Shown: positions 1 to 8,294, counted from the first letter of the stretch. The stretch: 19,996 nt of DNA from DASUGC01 sp035606665 (GCA_035606665.1 DATNEY010000015.1:1-19996); one strand, 5' to 3'. The notes: generated by a model from the letters alone, not told the origin. Made by a program: numbers and translations.

Positions 1-1004
1 TCGGTGCGGCAGCGGCGGTTGATCGCATCCTCGCCGAGATCGACAACCACCTGGTTACGGGGATGTTCGCGGGCATCACGCATCGCGTGGTGCATGGCGG
101 CGAGCGCTTCGATCGCGCGCAACGGGTGACGGCGGAGACGCTCGCCGATCTGCGTACGCTCGTCCCGCTGGCGCCGAATCACCTGCCCGATGAGATCGCG
201 ATCATCGAGGCCTGCGGACGCGCCCGCCCTCACGTACCGCAGGTGGTCTGCTTCGATACGGCATTCCATCGCGATCTGCCGATGGTCAGCCGCACCCTGC
301 CGGTGCCAGCGACCCCAGGCCTTCGCCGCTACGGCTTTCACGGCCTCTCCTACGCATACCTGCTCGGTGAGCTCGAACGGACTGCCGGTGCGTTGGCCGC
401 CCGCGGCCGCGTCGTGCTGGCACATCTGGGGAATGGCGCCAGCCTCGCAGCCGTCGCCGGTGGACACTGTGTCGACACGAGCATGGGACTGACGCCAACC
501 GGCGGCTTGGTCATGAGCAGCCGGAGCGGAGACCTCGACCCCGGGGTCGTCACCTATCTCGCCCGACTACGGCATCTCTCGGTCGACGAGGTCGAGCATC
601 TCTTGACGCACCACTCGGGCCTGCAGGGCATCTCCGGGCGCAGTGCGGACATGGAGGAACTGTTGGCGCTCGAGGCGTCCGATTCCCGGGCGCGCCTGGC
701 TGTCGACATCTTCTGTTACCAGATCAGAAAGTGGATTGGGGCCTTCGCGGCCGCGCTCGGAGGACTGGACACATTGGTCTTCTCGGGTGGAATCGGGGAG
801 CATGCGCCGGTCATCAGAAGCCGGATCTGCAGCGACCTCTTGTTCCTCGGCGTGGAATTGCTGGAGGCGCAGAATGCGATCGATGGCCCGCTCATCTCCA
901 GGCCGGCCACACCAGTCCAGGTTCGCGTGATTCCGACCGACGAGGCGCTGATGATGGCCCGAGAAGCCTATTCGGTGCTGACGCAATCCGCGCCGGCGCC
1001 CTGA
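1..1004 (+). CDS. ackA: Acetate kinase (5' end cut off by window edge)
   Basis: Acetate kinase interconverts acetyl-phosphate + ADP and acetate + ATP in the cytoplasm. The reading frame is open from base 3, so the gene starts before the window. About 333 residues are present of a family length near 400, and the N-terminal Asn/Gly-Ser-Ser phosphate loop is missing. Visible family motifs in order are HRVVHGGERF, FDTAFH, YGFHGLSY, HLGNGASL, VDTSMGLTPTGGL, SSRSGDLDPG, SGLQGISG, FSGGIGEH and the C-terminal TDEALMMARE. These contain the catalytic Arg, Asp, His, Arg and Glu positions known for the family. An internal ATG at 63 is not the start, because conserved sequence continues upstream of it. 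The phosphoketolase gene begins 14 bp downstream, so the two are probably co-transcribed and the kinase would harvest the acetyl-phosphate as ATP. A propionate or butyrate kinase is less likely given the motifs. Confidence 0.95.
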   Translation, partial: GAAAAVDRILAEIDNHLVTGMFAGITHRVVHGGERFDRAQRVTAETLADLRTLVPLAPNHLPDEIAIIEACGRARPHVPQVVCFDTAFHRDLPMVSRTLPVPATPGLRRYGFHGLSYAYLLGELERTAGALAARGRVVLAHLGNGASLAAVAGGHCVDTSMGLTPTGGLVMSSRSGDLDPGVVTYLARLRHLSVDEVEHLLTHHSGLQGISGRSADMEELLALEASDSRARLAVDIFCYQIRKWIGAFAAALGGLDTLVFSGGIGEHAPVIRSRICSDLLFLGVELLEAQNAIDGPLISRPATPVQVRVIPTDEALMMAREAYSVLTQSAPAP

Positions 1005-1018
1005 GCGATGACGACCCG

Positions 1019-3400
1019 ATGATGCTCTCCACTTCAATACCCGAATCTCTACGGCTGTTGGACGCGTACTGGCGTGCCGCGAACTATCTGGCGGTCGGTC
1101 AGATCTATCTGCTCGACAACCCGCTGCTGACGGACCCATTGCAGCCGGCGCACATCAAGCCACGACTGCTCGGACACTGGGGGACGACGCCGGGCCAGAA
1201 CTTCATCTACGCGCACTTGAATCGGGTGATCACGGCGCTCGATCTCGACATGATCTACCTCTCGGGCCCGGGGCATGGCGGGCCGGCGGTGGTCGCCAAC
1301 GTCTATCTGGAAGGCACCTATAGCGAGGCCTATCCCGCGATCACCCAAGATCGCGCTGGGCTGGCGGCTCTCTTCCGGCAGTTTTCATTTCCCGGCGGCA
1401 TCCCGAGCCACGTGGCGCCGGAAACGCCGGGGAGCATTCACGAAGGCGGTGAGCTGGGGTACTCGCTGAGCCATGCCTTCGGCGCCGTGTTCGACAACCC
1501 GGGCCTGATTGCCGCATGCGTGATCGGCGACGGTGAAGCCGAGACCGGTCCGCTGGCCACCGCGTGGCATTCGAACATGTTCCTCAATCCGGCCACCGAC
1601 GGCGCGGTGCTGCCGATCCTGCACTTGAACGGCTACAAGATTGCCAATCCGACCGTGCTGGCGCGCATCCCCCGACGCCAGCTCGCGGAGCTGCTGCGCG
1701 GCTACGGGTGGAGTCCTCATTTCGTCGAAGGCGACGAACCCGCGCAGATGCATGTCGACATGGCCCGGACACTCGACGCCGTCCTGCTCTCCATTCGGGA
1801 TTTCCAAACCGACGCACGCACCGGCGGTTCACGGTCACGCCCCGCGTGGCCGATGATCGTCTTAGCGACTCCGAAGGGGTGGACCGGTCCGGCGACTGTC
1901 GACGGGCAGCAGATCGAAGGGACGTTTCGCGCCCACCAGATTCCTCTCACCGCCCCGCGCACCAATCCCGAGCACCTGCGACTGCTCGAAGCGTGGATGC
2001 GCAGCTATCGCCCGGAGGAGCTGTTCAACAGCGAGGGCCGCCTCGATCCGGAGATTGCGGCGCTCGCGCCGTCAGGGCCGCGACGCATGGGGGCAAATCC
2101 GCACGCCAACGGGGGACAACTCCTGTGCGATCTGGTGATGCCGGATTTCAGAACTTACGGAGTCAGCGTTCACGAGCCCGGCGCGACCGATGCCGAGGAC
2201 ACACGGGTGCTCGGCCGTTGGCTTCGGGACGTCGTCGCCTTCAACGCCGAGCAACGCAATTTCCGACTGTTCGGTCCGGACGAAACCGTGTCGAACCGCC
2301 TGGACGCGGTCTTCGAAGCAACGTCCCGGCAATGGATGGGTGAACAGACGGCCGGCGATCAATGGCTGGCGCCGGACGGCCGCGTCATGGAGATGCTGAG
2401 CGAGCATCAATGCCAGGGGTGGCTGGAAGGCTATCTGCTCACCGGACGCCACGGTCTGTTCAATACCTACGAAGCCTTCGTGCACGTCGTGGACTCGATG
2501 TTCAATCAGCATGCGAAGTGGCTGCAGACGACCCGCACGATGGCATGGCGACGTCCGATTGCCTCGCTGAACTACCTGCTCTCGAGCCATGTCTGGCGAC
2601 AGGATCACAACGGTTTCACGCATCAGGATCCGGGCTTCATCGACGTGGCGCTGAACAAAGCCCCCGCAGTCGTGCGTGTCTACCTGCCTCCCGACGCGAA
2701 CTGTCTGCTGAGCGTGATGGACCACTGCCTGCGCAGCCGCCACTACGTGAATATCGTGGTCGCAGGCAAGCATCCGGCACCGCAATGGCTCGAGATGGAC
2801 GCCGCCGCGCGCCACTGTGGCGCGGGCATCGGCCGATGGCCGTGGGCGTCGAGCGATGACGATGGCGACCCTGACCTCGTGATGGTGGCGGCGGGTGACG
2901 TGCCGACGCTCGAAACGTTGGCGGCGGTGACCTTATTGAAGGCCGCGATTCCGGAGCTGAAAATCCGGATGGTGAACGTGGTCGATTTGATGCGACTGCA
3001 ACCCGCGCTCGAACATCCGCACGGCCTCACTGATGAGGCGTTCGACGCCCTCTTCACGCGCGACAAGCCGGTGATCTTCGCGTATCACGGCTATCCCTGG
3101 CTGATTCATCGGCTGACGTATCGCCGCACCAATCACCGGAACATCCACGTGCGTGGCTACAAGGAGCGAGGGACTATCACCACGCCGTTTGACATGGCCG
3201 TCCTCAACGACCTCGATCGCTTCCACCTCGCGTCAGATGCGCTCGTGAGACTGCCGCATCTCGGAGTCCGCGCCGACGCGGCCCGCACCCACCTGCATCA
3301 CCAGCTGACAGCGCATCGCGCCTATATCCGCGCGCGAGGCGAGGATCTGCCGGAGATTCGTGAATGGCGATGGCCTGATGCAGGGCGCGCGTCGTCGTAA
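1019..3400 (+). CDS. xfp: Phosphoketolase (xylulose-5-P/fructose-6-P phosphoketolase)
   Basis: This is a thiamine-diphosphate enzyme that splits xylulose-5-P and/or fructose-6-P with phosphate to give acetyl-phosphate plus a triose or tetrose phosphate. The protein is 793 residues, the usual family length. Visible landmarks are GPGHGGP near residues 83-89, the phosphoketolase signature EGGELGY at 142-148, the ThDP-binding stretch GDGEAETGP at 170-178 followed by WHSNMFLNP, HLNGYKIANPTVLARI, QDHNGFTHQDPG in the middle, and the C-terminal HVRGYKERGTITTPFDM. I place the start at the ATG-ATG pair at 1019/1022. The frame is open further upstream, but that part lies inside the acetate kinase gene and has no family similarity. 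No good Shine-Dalgarno is visible, which fits translational coupling to ackA 14 bp before. Substrate preference (X5P only or dual) cannot be read from the sequence. Confidence 0.96.
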   Translation: MMLSTSIPESLRLLDAYWRAANYLAVGQIYLLDNPLLTDPLQPAHIKPRLLGHWGTTPGQNFIYAHLNRVITALDLDMIYLSGPGHGGPAVVANVYLEGTYSEAYPAITQDRAGLAALFRQFSFPGGIPSHVAPETPGSIHEGGELGYSLSHAFGAVFDNPGLIAACVIGDGEAETGPLATAWHSNMFLNPATDGAVLPILHLNGYKIANPTVLARIPRRQLAELLRGYGWSPHFVEGDEPAQMHVDMARTLDAVLLSIRDFQTDARTGGSRSRPAWPMIVLATPKGWTGPATVDGQQIEGTFRAHQIPLTAPRTNPEHLRLLEAWMRSYRPEELFNSEGRLDPEIAALAPSGPRRMGANPHANGGQLLCDLVMPDFRTYGVSVHEPGATDAEDTRVLGRWLRDVVAFNAEQRNFRLFGPDETVSNRLDAVFEATSRQWMGEQTAGDQWLAPDGRVMEMLSEHQCQGWLEGYLLTGRHGLFNTYEAFVHVVDSMFNQHAKWLQTTRTMAWRRPIASLNYLLSSHVWRQDHNGFTHQDPGFIDVALNKAPAVVRVYLPPDANCLLSVMDHCLRSRHYVNIVVAGKHPAPQWLEMDAAARHCGAGIGRWPWASSDDDGDPDLVMVAAGDVPTLETLAAVTLLKAAIPELKIRMVNVVDLMRLQPALEHPHGLTDEAFDALFTRDKPVIFAYHGYPWLIHRLTYRRTNHRNIHVRGYKERGTITTPFDMAVLNDLDRFHLASDALVRLPHLGVRADAARTHLHHQLTAHRAYIRARGEDLPEIREWRWPDAGRASS

Positions 3401-3641
3401 TCACGCGCGCACCTCGAGGTTCACTCAGGCGAGCGCATCGGTGGTCTCAGGGGCGCTCACGCGACGTCACGTTCCAGAAGAGGGAGGCAGGTCGGCACGC
3501 AGCTCGGCGTGGACACTCTGAAGTGGTATCTGTCACGCACGATAACGCGCGACGACGACGGCAAGCTGTCCTGTTCGAGACAGCCGCCCCCACCCCGGCG
3601 GCGGCACAATTGATCCAGGTCGTTTCACACAGGGTGACATC
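3401..3641. other. Intergenic region with GC-rich hairpins
   Basis: I see no coding sequence in these 241 bases. Two adjacent inverted repeats occur: GCTGTC-N8-GACAGC (3565-3584) and GCCGCC-N8-GGCGGC (3583-3602). The two stems share bases, so they are mutually exclusive. Either could act as a terminator or attenuator between the phosphoketolase gene and the membrane-protein genes, but no T-tract follows. The promoter of the downstream operon should lie here, but I cannot place it. Confidence 0.4.
3583..3602 (+). terminator. Candidate GC-rich hairpin upstream of the membrane-protein operon
   Basis: A perfect 6-bp stem GCCGCC/GGCGGC encloses an 8-base pyrimidine-rich loop. It overlaps a second possible stem (3565-3584) at its left edge, an arrangement that permits alternative folding. 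It lacks the T-run of a classical Rho-independent terminator, so the call is weak. It could equally be chance in GC-rich DNA. Confidence 0.25.
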
Positions 3642-3821
3642 GTGTTGATTCTCCTGATCGTCGTGCTGATCCTGCTCTTCGGCGGAGGCAGCGGCTACTA
3701 CTACGGGAGAGACGCCGGGTGGCGCGGTCCACATTACGGCGGCGGCCTGCTCGGTCTCGTGTTGATCATTCTGTTGGTCGTTTGGTTGAGCGGCGCCATC
3801 GGTCCGGGGGCGTTGCGCTGA
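3642..3821 (+). CDS. Small hydrophobic Gly-rich membrane peptide (59 aa)
   Basis: This short gene has a GTG start at 3642 preceded by AGGGTGAC (3631-3638). The 59-residue product has two hydrophobic segments (about residues 1-11 and 34-51) separated by a Gly/Tyr/Arg-rich loop with GGGSGYYYG and a second GGG. The composition and layout recall the small DUF3309-like hydrophobic proteins common in proteobacteria and acidobacteria. The conserved Trp-Pro core of that family is not clearly present, so I do not assign it. The stop codon overlaps the probable start region of the following permease gene, which suggests coupled translation of membrane proteins. The function is unknown. Confidence 0.6.
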   Translation: MLILLIVVLILLFGGGSGYYYGRDAGWRGPHYGGGLLGLVLIILLVVWLSGAIGPGALR

Positions 3822-5041
3822 GCGCCGAACGACCGGGGCCTGCATCTCCCACCCGCACCATTCTGCGGTTGATCCTGCTGCTGCTGGCGGTCGCGGCTGG
3901 CCTATGGCTGCTGTTCGCGCTGCGCGGCGTGATTCTGCTCCTCCTGCTGTCGATGCTATTCGCCTACCTCATCGCGCCCCTCGTCGAGTTCCTGTGCCGA
4001 CCCGTCACATGGGGACGCCGCCCGTGGGCCATCCCGCGTCCACTCGCGATTGCGATGGTGTATCTCGCCTTGTTCGCAACCGGCGGGCTCGCCAGCTATG
4101 TCCTGCTGCCTCTTCTCGGTGCGCAGGTCACGGAGTTCGGCCGGCAAGTTCCCAGCTACATGGCCTACGCGCGCGATCAGCTGCCGGCCTGGCAGCACTT
4201 GATCAATCCTGATCGTCTGCCTCAAGGGGTGCGCGAGGCCATCGATCGAACGTTTGCACGCACGGTCGACGCAGCGGGCGAGTCTCTGACTCACGGCTTC
4301 GGCGGCCTGCTGCCCCTCCTGGGCTACCTGCCGTGGTTCATTCTGATTCCCGTCGTCGCGTTCTTTCTGTTGAAGGACGGTGCGGCGTTCCGCAGGACCA
4401 TTCTCTTGACCCTGCCGCGCGGGCGGCTTCGCGGACGCGGCGCCGAGGTGTTCGCGGACATCAATGACGCCCTCGCCGCTTACATGCGCGCGGCGCTGCT
4501 GGCCTGCCTCCTCGTCGGCGTGCTGTGCACCGTCGGATTCGTGTTGATAGGCGTGCCGTACGCACTCCTCTTTGGTGTGGTGGCCGGCCTCCTCGAGTTC
4601 ATCCCGTTGGTCGGTCCGCTCGCCGTTGCCCTCGGAGCGACCCTGGTCGCAAGCTTCCACTCGATCAACCAGGCCCTGTGGGTTGCCGCGTTTCTTGGCG
4701 TACTACGGCTCGCACAGGACTACGTGGTCTTTCCGCGACTCGTACGTCGCGGGATCCACATGCATCCTCTGGGGGTGATTCTGGCGATTCTGAGCGGCGC
4801 CGAACTGGCGGGGATGGCAGGAATCTTCCTGGCCATTCCAGCCGTCGCGGTGTTGTCTGTCATGCACCGGCACTTGCTCGAGTACCGCGGGAGTGGCGGA
4901 CTGGTGTCCGAGCTGTTGACGCCCACGCAATCGGCCCCGGACGCTGCGCGCCGGACGCCGGACCACGCGTCGACTCCGACGACCTGCCCTGCAACCGATG
5001 CACCGGCACTGGAGCCGCGTCGAACGGCGGTCACATCATGA
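3782..5041 (+). CDS. AI-2E (PerM/UPF0118) family permease
   Basis: This is a polytopic inner-membrane protein of the AI-2E transporter family, whose members move signalling molecules, solutes or ions. There are several hydrophobic helices, beginning with ILRLILLLLAVAAGLWLLF and LLLLSMLFAYLIAPLVEF. The family hallmarks are the LLKDG motif after a helix, the GLLEFIPLVGPL loop, and the C-terminal QDYVVFPRLVRRGIHMHPL followed by GAELAGMAGIFLAIP. The start is uncertain. A GTG at 3719 has a GGGAGA 8 bp upstream but overlaps the small peptide gene by about 100 bp and adds a very basic, unlikely N-terminus. A TTG at 3782 and a CTG at 3818 (in a CTGA overlap with the previous stop) are the alternatives. 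I give the TTG as a compromise. The stop overlaps the next gene's start (ATGA). The substrate cannot be inferred. Confidence 0.85.
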   Translation: MVERRHRSGGVALSAERPGPASPTRTILRLILLLLAVAAGLWLLFALRGVILLLLLSMLFAYLIAPLVEFLCRPVTWGRRPWAIPRPLAIAMVYLALFATGGLASYVLLPLLGAQVTEFGRQVPSYMAYARDQLPAWQHLINPDRLPQGVREAIDRTFARTVDAAGESLTHGFGGLLPLLGYLPWFILIPVVAFFLLKDGAAFRRTILLTLPRGRLRGRGAEVFADINDALAAYMRAALLACLLVGVLCTVGFVLIGVPYALLFGVVAGLLEFIPLVGPLAVALGATLVASFHSINQALWVAAFLGVLRLAQDYVVFPRLVRRGIHMHPLGVILAILSGAELAGMAGIFLAIPAVAVLSVMHRHLLEYRGSGGLVSELLTPTQSAPDAARRTPDHASTPTTCPATDAPALEPRRTAVTS

Positions 5042-5991
5042 GCCGCGGAGGCCGAAGCCGCACGCCCGCCGTCCTGCACATCTTCGCCAGCGCGCTCAAG
5101 GCCTGGTGGGACGACGACGCACTACGCCTCGGCGCGTCACTGGCCTACTACACGTTGTTTGCAATCGCGCCAGTCCTGTTGGTCGCCACAGGGATTGCCG
5201 GTCTCGTCTTCAACACCGATGCGGTACGCGGAGAGATCGTCGACCAGCTCGATCACCTGGTCGGGCGCGAAGGTGCGCGCGCCGTACAGAGCCTTCTCGA
5301 TGGAGCGAGTCAGCGACGGGCGGGCATCGTCGCCACCACGATCGGCAGCGTGGCATTCGTCATCGCCGCGACCGGTGCGTTCCTCGAGCTCCAGGCCGCG
5401 CTGAACACGGTGTGGCGGGTGAAGTCGAACCCGGGTGCGCACCTCAAGGCCTTCCTGATCGATCGGCTGCGCTCCTTCGGCCTCGTGGTCGCGATCGGCT
5501 TTCTGCTGATGGTCTCGCTCGCGGTGACGGCCGCCCTTGCGGCATTCAGCGCGTGGCTCTCGCCCCATGCCTCGAGCGTCCCGCTGGTGTGGAGCGGACT
5601 GCAATTCCTCGTATCGCTCATCGGCACGACATCGCTGTTCGCCCTCCTTTACCGCGTCTTGCCTGACGTGCATCTCGGCTGGCGTGATGTGGCGACCGGT
5701 GCCTTCGTCACAGCCGTGCTCTTCACACTCGGTCAGCAGCTGATCGGCCTGTATCTCGGCCAGAGCAGCATGGCGTCCAGCTACGGCGCTGCCGGTTCGG
5801 TGATGATCCTGCTGCTGTGGGTGTACTACTCGTGCCAGATCCTGCTGCTCGGTGCCGAGTTCACACGCGTGTACGCCGAGCACCGCGGCACATCCGTCGA
5901 ACCGCACCCATTCGCGGAACGCGCCCGGCGCACTCAATCAGGCGATACCGGCAGCCAATTCGGCGTCCAGCCAACGAGTGCCACCACGTGA
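5038..5991 (+). CDS. YihY/virulence factor BrkB family membrane protein
   Basis: This 317-residue integral membrane protein belongs to the YihY/BrkB family, once mis-annotated as ribonuclease BN; its members are inner-membrane proteins of uncertain, possibly transport, role. The signature N-terminus LRLGASLAYYTLFAIAPVLL is present. It is followed by a hydrophilic loop (about residues 55-95), ELQAALNTVWRV, and five further membrane segments including LFALLYRVLPDVHLGWRDVA and the terminal GSVMILLLWVYYSCQILLLG with GAEFTRVYAEHRG. The ATG at 5038 overlaps the preceding permease's stop as ATGA, so the two genes are translationally coupled. The polar 40-residue tail is presumably cytoplasmic. Confidence 0.92.
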   Translation: MSRGGRSRTPAVLHIFASALKAWWDDDALRLGASLAYYTLFAIAPVLLVATGIAGLVFNTDAVRGEIVDQLDHLVGREGARAVQSLLDGASQRRAGIVATTIGSVAFVIAATGAFLELQAALNTVWRVKSNPGAHLKAFLIDRLRSFGLVVAIGFLLMVSLAVTAALAAFSAWLSPHASSVPLVWSGLQFLVSLIGTTSLFALLYRVLPDVHLGWRDVATGAFVTAVLFTLGQQLIGLYLGQSSMASSYGAAGSVMILLLWVYYSCQILLLGAEFTRVYAEHRGTSVEPHPFAERARRTQSGDTGSQFGVQPTSATT

Positions 5992-6091
5992 GCGCCCGAC
6001 AAAGACCCGTCGACGCTGCAGCGTTGCCGTTTTCACACCGATCGGCGCAGTTGTTGCTCCCGTACGATTCGGACCCCGAGGAGTCGACGGA

Positions 6092-6109
6092 CGACCGCGG
6101 CGACGGTCG
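6092..6109. terminator. Candidate bidirectional hairpin between convergent genes
   Basis: CGACCG-CGGCGA-CGGTCG is a perfect 6-bp inverted repeat. It lies in the 223-bp gap between the YihY-family gene (ending 5991) and the convergent cytochrome gene (ending 6215), where termination in both directions is expected. No T-tract is present. Nothing else recognisable lies in 5992-6214. Confidence 0.3.
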
Positions 6110-6214
6110 CTTCCTGCCGAGACAACGAGAGCCGCGCCACCGCTGCCGGTGACCCGTGCCGGGATCGAATCGTCGGCAGCGAACACGCGATCGCCATACG
6201 CCGCCGCACGGCTT

Positions 6215-7459
6215 TCACAGCGATTTCAGGAACGCGACAAGATCGGCCTTCCGTGAACGGGACAGACGCAACCCAAACAGCCGGTCATAGTGCTCGACCA
6301 CCGCACGCAGGTCCGCCGCGCTTCCGTCATGAAAATAGGGCGCGTGCTGCCACAGTCCGCGCAACGGCGTCGTCCGGTATTTGCCGGTTGCCGTTCGCGC
6401 GGCATACGCGGGATTCATGCCGACCTCGACCGGCTCGTGCAGCACGGGCACCGCCGGATTCGGGCCGCTGAGCACGTCGGTGAAGAGCGGCGCCTGATGG
6501 CAGAACGCGCAGCGCCCCTGCTTGCGGAACACCTGTGCGCCGCGTTTCGCCGCTTCCGTGTCGAAGCTGCCTCGCGGCGGATCCGGAGTGCGCAGGCTCA
6601 ATTGATAGTCGAGCAACGCCGGCAGCTTTGACGTGACCAGATCCGGCGCCTGCGTAATCGTCAGCCCGATGCGAACATCGCTGAAGTTGCCGTGGCCGCC
6701 CATTTGTCCGACGCCCACGTAACTGTTCCAGTAGGAAATCGGCCCGTCGGCGGTGAACGTCTCGAAGCCGACGCCCGCCAATCCGTAGATCGACGGAATC
6801 ACAATCGGCAGCGACGGGGCGTTCAACGGCACCAGGTTGATGCCGTCGAACGCATGGTGCCGCGGATCGTACCTGCCGGGCCCCCACGTCTGGAATTCGG
6901 CCTTGAGCGCATCGGGAAGCGCCGGCGACAAGGCGACGATGGCGCCGACGTTCAGGGTGAGATTCGCCCATCCATCGAGCCGCTTGCCGATGCCCGCGGC
7001 GAAGGAGTTGTCGACGGTCGAGTGGCAGAACGCGCAGGTGATGCCGACGCTGGTGAGCCGGCCGGTCTCGTTCACCGTCCCCCTCACGCCGAGAACCGCG
7101 TTGAGGCGGACGAGTTCGACGGTGACGGCGGGGTCGGCCAGATTGACGTGCCCGGCGCGAAGCGCGGCGATTACCCCCGGCGGCAAGGCCTCGACATCGA
7201 TTTTGAGGCCAACGGCCAGCGCGGTAGCGGGAGCAACCGTCGCGATGACGTCGTGCATACGAAGCACGCCGGTCCAGAGCTGTTCGTCGCCAAACGTGTC
7301 AAAGCGAAAAATCGCCTGTCCGTCGCGAAGGCGGCGGGCGGCCTCGCCGTCGCGGCTGCCTGAAGATGCGGCAGCCCGCGGGGGCGCGGTGATCGCCTGG
7401 CCGAAGAGCAAGGTCAGGACGACGGTGAGGACGGTTGATGCCAGGCGGATGTCTCGCAT
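6215..7459 (-). CDS. Secreted di-heme c-type cytochrome (CCP/MauG-related)
   Basis: This 414-residue exported cytochrome has an N-terminal hydrophobic signal segment (about residues 6-24, then A/P-rich). Two haem c attachment sites are visible: CAFCH at 142-146 and CAFCH at 317-321. The C-terminal half has the RTTPLRGLWQHAPYFHDGS motif typical of the cytochrome c peroxidase/MauG superfamily, in which two haems relay electrons. Between the haems are GIGKRLDGW, LNVGAIVALSPALP, GPGRYDPRHH and VGQMGGHGNF, which I know from a c-type cytochrome group in acidobacteria and not from classical CcpA. True H2O2 peroxidase activity is therefore not assured. The start ATG at 7459 has AAGGAG (complement of 7464-7469) 4 bases upstream. 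It is likely periplasmic. It stands alone, divergent from the small secreted protein gene at 7830. Confidence 0.85.
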   Translation of the reverse strand: MRDIRLASTVLTVVLTLLFGQAITAPPRAAASSGSRDGEAARRLRDGQAIFRFDTFGDEQLWTGVLRMHDVIATVAPATALAVGLKIDVEALPPGVIAALRAGHVNLADPAVTVELVRLNAVLGVRGTVNETGRLTSVGITCAFCHSTVDNSFAAGIGKRLDGWANLTLNVGAIVALSPALPDALKAEFQTWGPGRYDPRHHAFDGINLVPLNAPSLPIVIPSIYGLAGVGFETFTADGPISYWNSYVGVGQMGGHGNFSDVRIGLTITQAPDLVTSKLPALLDYQLSLRTPDPPRGSFDTEAAKRGAQVFRKQGRCAFCHQAPLFTDVLSGPNPAVPVLHEPVEVGMNPAYAARTATGKYRTTPLRGLWQHAPYFHDGSAADLRAVVEHYDRLFGLRLSRSRKADLVAFLKSL

Positions 7460-7829
7460 GCGGCTCCTTGAGTTTCACCGCCGGTGTGCGACGGTGTCGG
7501 TCTTCGGCCGCATGGTACCGCCGACTCACCGGCGTGCGATGTTCTGTTCGCAACACCTCGAGCCGCGGCGCCCTCACCTGCAACTGCCTCGAAGATGCGG
7601 GAACATCATCTGCCCATTTTGACGATCGAGAAACCAGACGACCTCCAAACCGGCGGTCGCGTGCTGTGCAAAACAGCACAGCCCGCAAACTGCCGTGCGC
7701 GCACAGTGAGCGCAGTGGTCGCGGTTCGCTGCGCCGCGCGTTGGCGGCCGACAGACGACTTAGGGCGGAGGATCGGCTCAGCTCTTCATCAGCCATGCGC
7801 GGCACCGACTCCGCGTTGCAGGGACTCTC
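7460..7829. other. Divergent intergenic region (370 bp) with a 7-bp palindrome
   Basis: This region separates the divergent cytochrome (-) and small secreted protein (+) genes, and no reading frame in it looks coding. It holds the cytochrome Shine-Dalgarno (7464-7469) and an inverted repeat GTGCTGT-GCAAA-ACAGCAC (7661-7679). The palindrome is 151 bp before the + start and about 200 bp before the - start. Both promoters should be here, but I could not identify -35/-10 boxes with confidence. Confidence 0.5.
7661..7679. promoter_or_regulatory. Palindrome, candidate operator
   Basis: A perfect 7-bp inverted repeat GTGCTGT / ACAGCAC surrounds a 5-base AT-leaning spacer (GCAAA) in otherwise GC-rich non-coding DNA between two divergent genes. 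The size and spacing would suit a dimeric repressor or activator, or a small RNA hairpin. No cognate regulator is adjacent, so this is only a candidate. Confidence 0.3.
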
Positions 7830-8285
7830 ATGAACATGACACGTATGACGGCGATCGCGATCGGGCTCACCGTCGTGAGCGCCGGCGCACTCCGCGCGCA
7901 AACGCAGGAGACCAAGACGACGACCAAGACCAAAGTCGAAATGAAGGGCGGCAAGGACGTCGCCATCGTCGGCTGCCTGGAGCGCCGCGACAACGGCGAC
8001 TACATGCTGACCAACATTCGCGACGTCCGCGGCATGGATCCGAAGCGGTATGCGCTGGTCACCGACGATGACCTCACCGCACACGTCGGCGAGCGCGTGC
8101 GCATCGAGGGCAAGACGGTGTCGGCCGGCCACGGGACCGTGTCGGTGAAGGCGGACACGAAGACCGAAGTCGAAAACGGCAGAGACATCGAGCTGAAGTC
8201 CAAGACCGAAGGCACCACCGGCACGCTCGACATCCCGTTTCTCGGCGTGAAGTCGCTCAAGACGCTCTCGCCGTCCTGCTCGTAG
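7830..8285 (+). CDS. Small secreted protein, possible OB-like/DUF5818-like domain
   Basis: The 151-residue product begins with a signal peptide (MTAIAIGLTVVSAGALRAQ, cleavage probably after ALRAQ or ALRA). A polar Thr/Lys-rich linker follows (about residues 25-45). The central part reads IVGCLERRDNGDYMLTNIRDV, then YALVTDDDL and HVGERVRIEGKTV. This pattern (GCL start, a short beta-rich segment, then HVG-x-V-x-I-x-G) resembles small periplasmic OB-fold-like domains common in acidobacteria, such as DUF5818; the family assignment is inference. Two cysteines (the GCL Cys and one next to the C-terminus) could pair. ATG at 7830 is preceded by CAGGGA. It is probably monocistronic, with a strong hairpin 10 bp after the stop. 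Confidence 0.7.
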   Translation: MNMTRMTAIAIGLTVVSAGALRAQTQETKTTTKTKVEMKGGKDVAIVGCLERRDNGDYMLTNIRDVRGMDPKRYALVTDDDLTAHVGERVRIEGKTVSAGHGTVSVKADTKTEVENGRDIELKSKTEGTTGTLDIPFLGVKSLKTLSPSCS

Positions 8286-8294
8286 TTCGTCCCG

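Noticed and set aside
731..1018. Upstream in-frame extension of the phosphoketolase gene (start at 731)
   Set aside because: It lies inside the conserved acetate kinase reading frame and encodes nothing resembling the phosphoketolase N-terminus, which begins at the ATG pair 1019/1022.
5137..5937. 266-codon antisense frame over the YihY-family gene
   Set aside because: It mirrors a well-conserved membrane protein gene and its own product has no family features.
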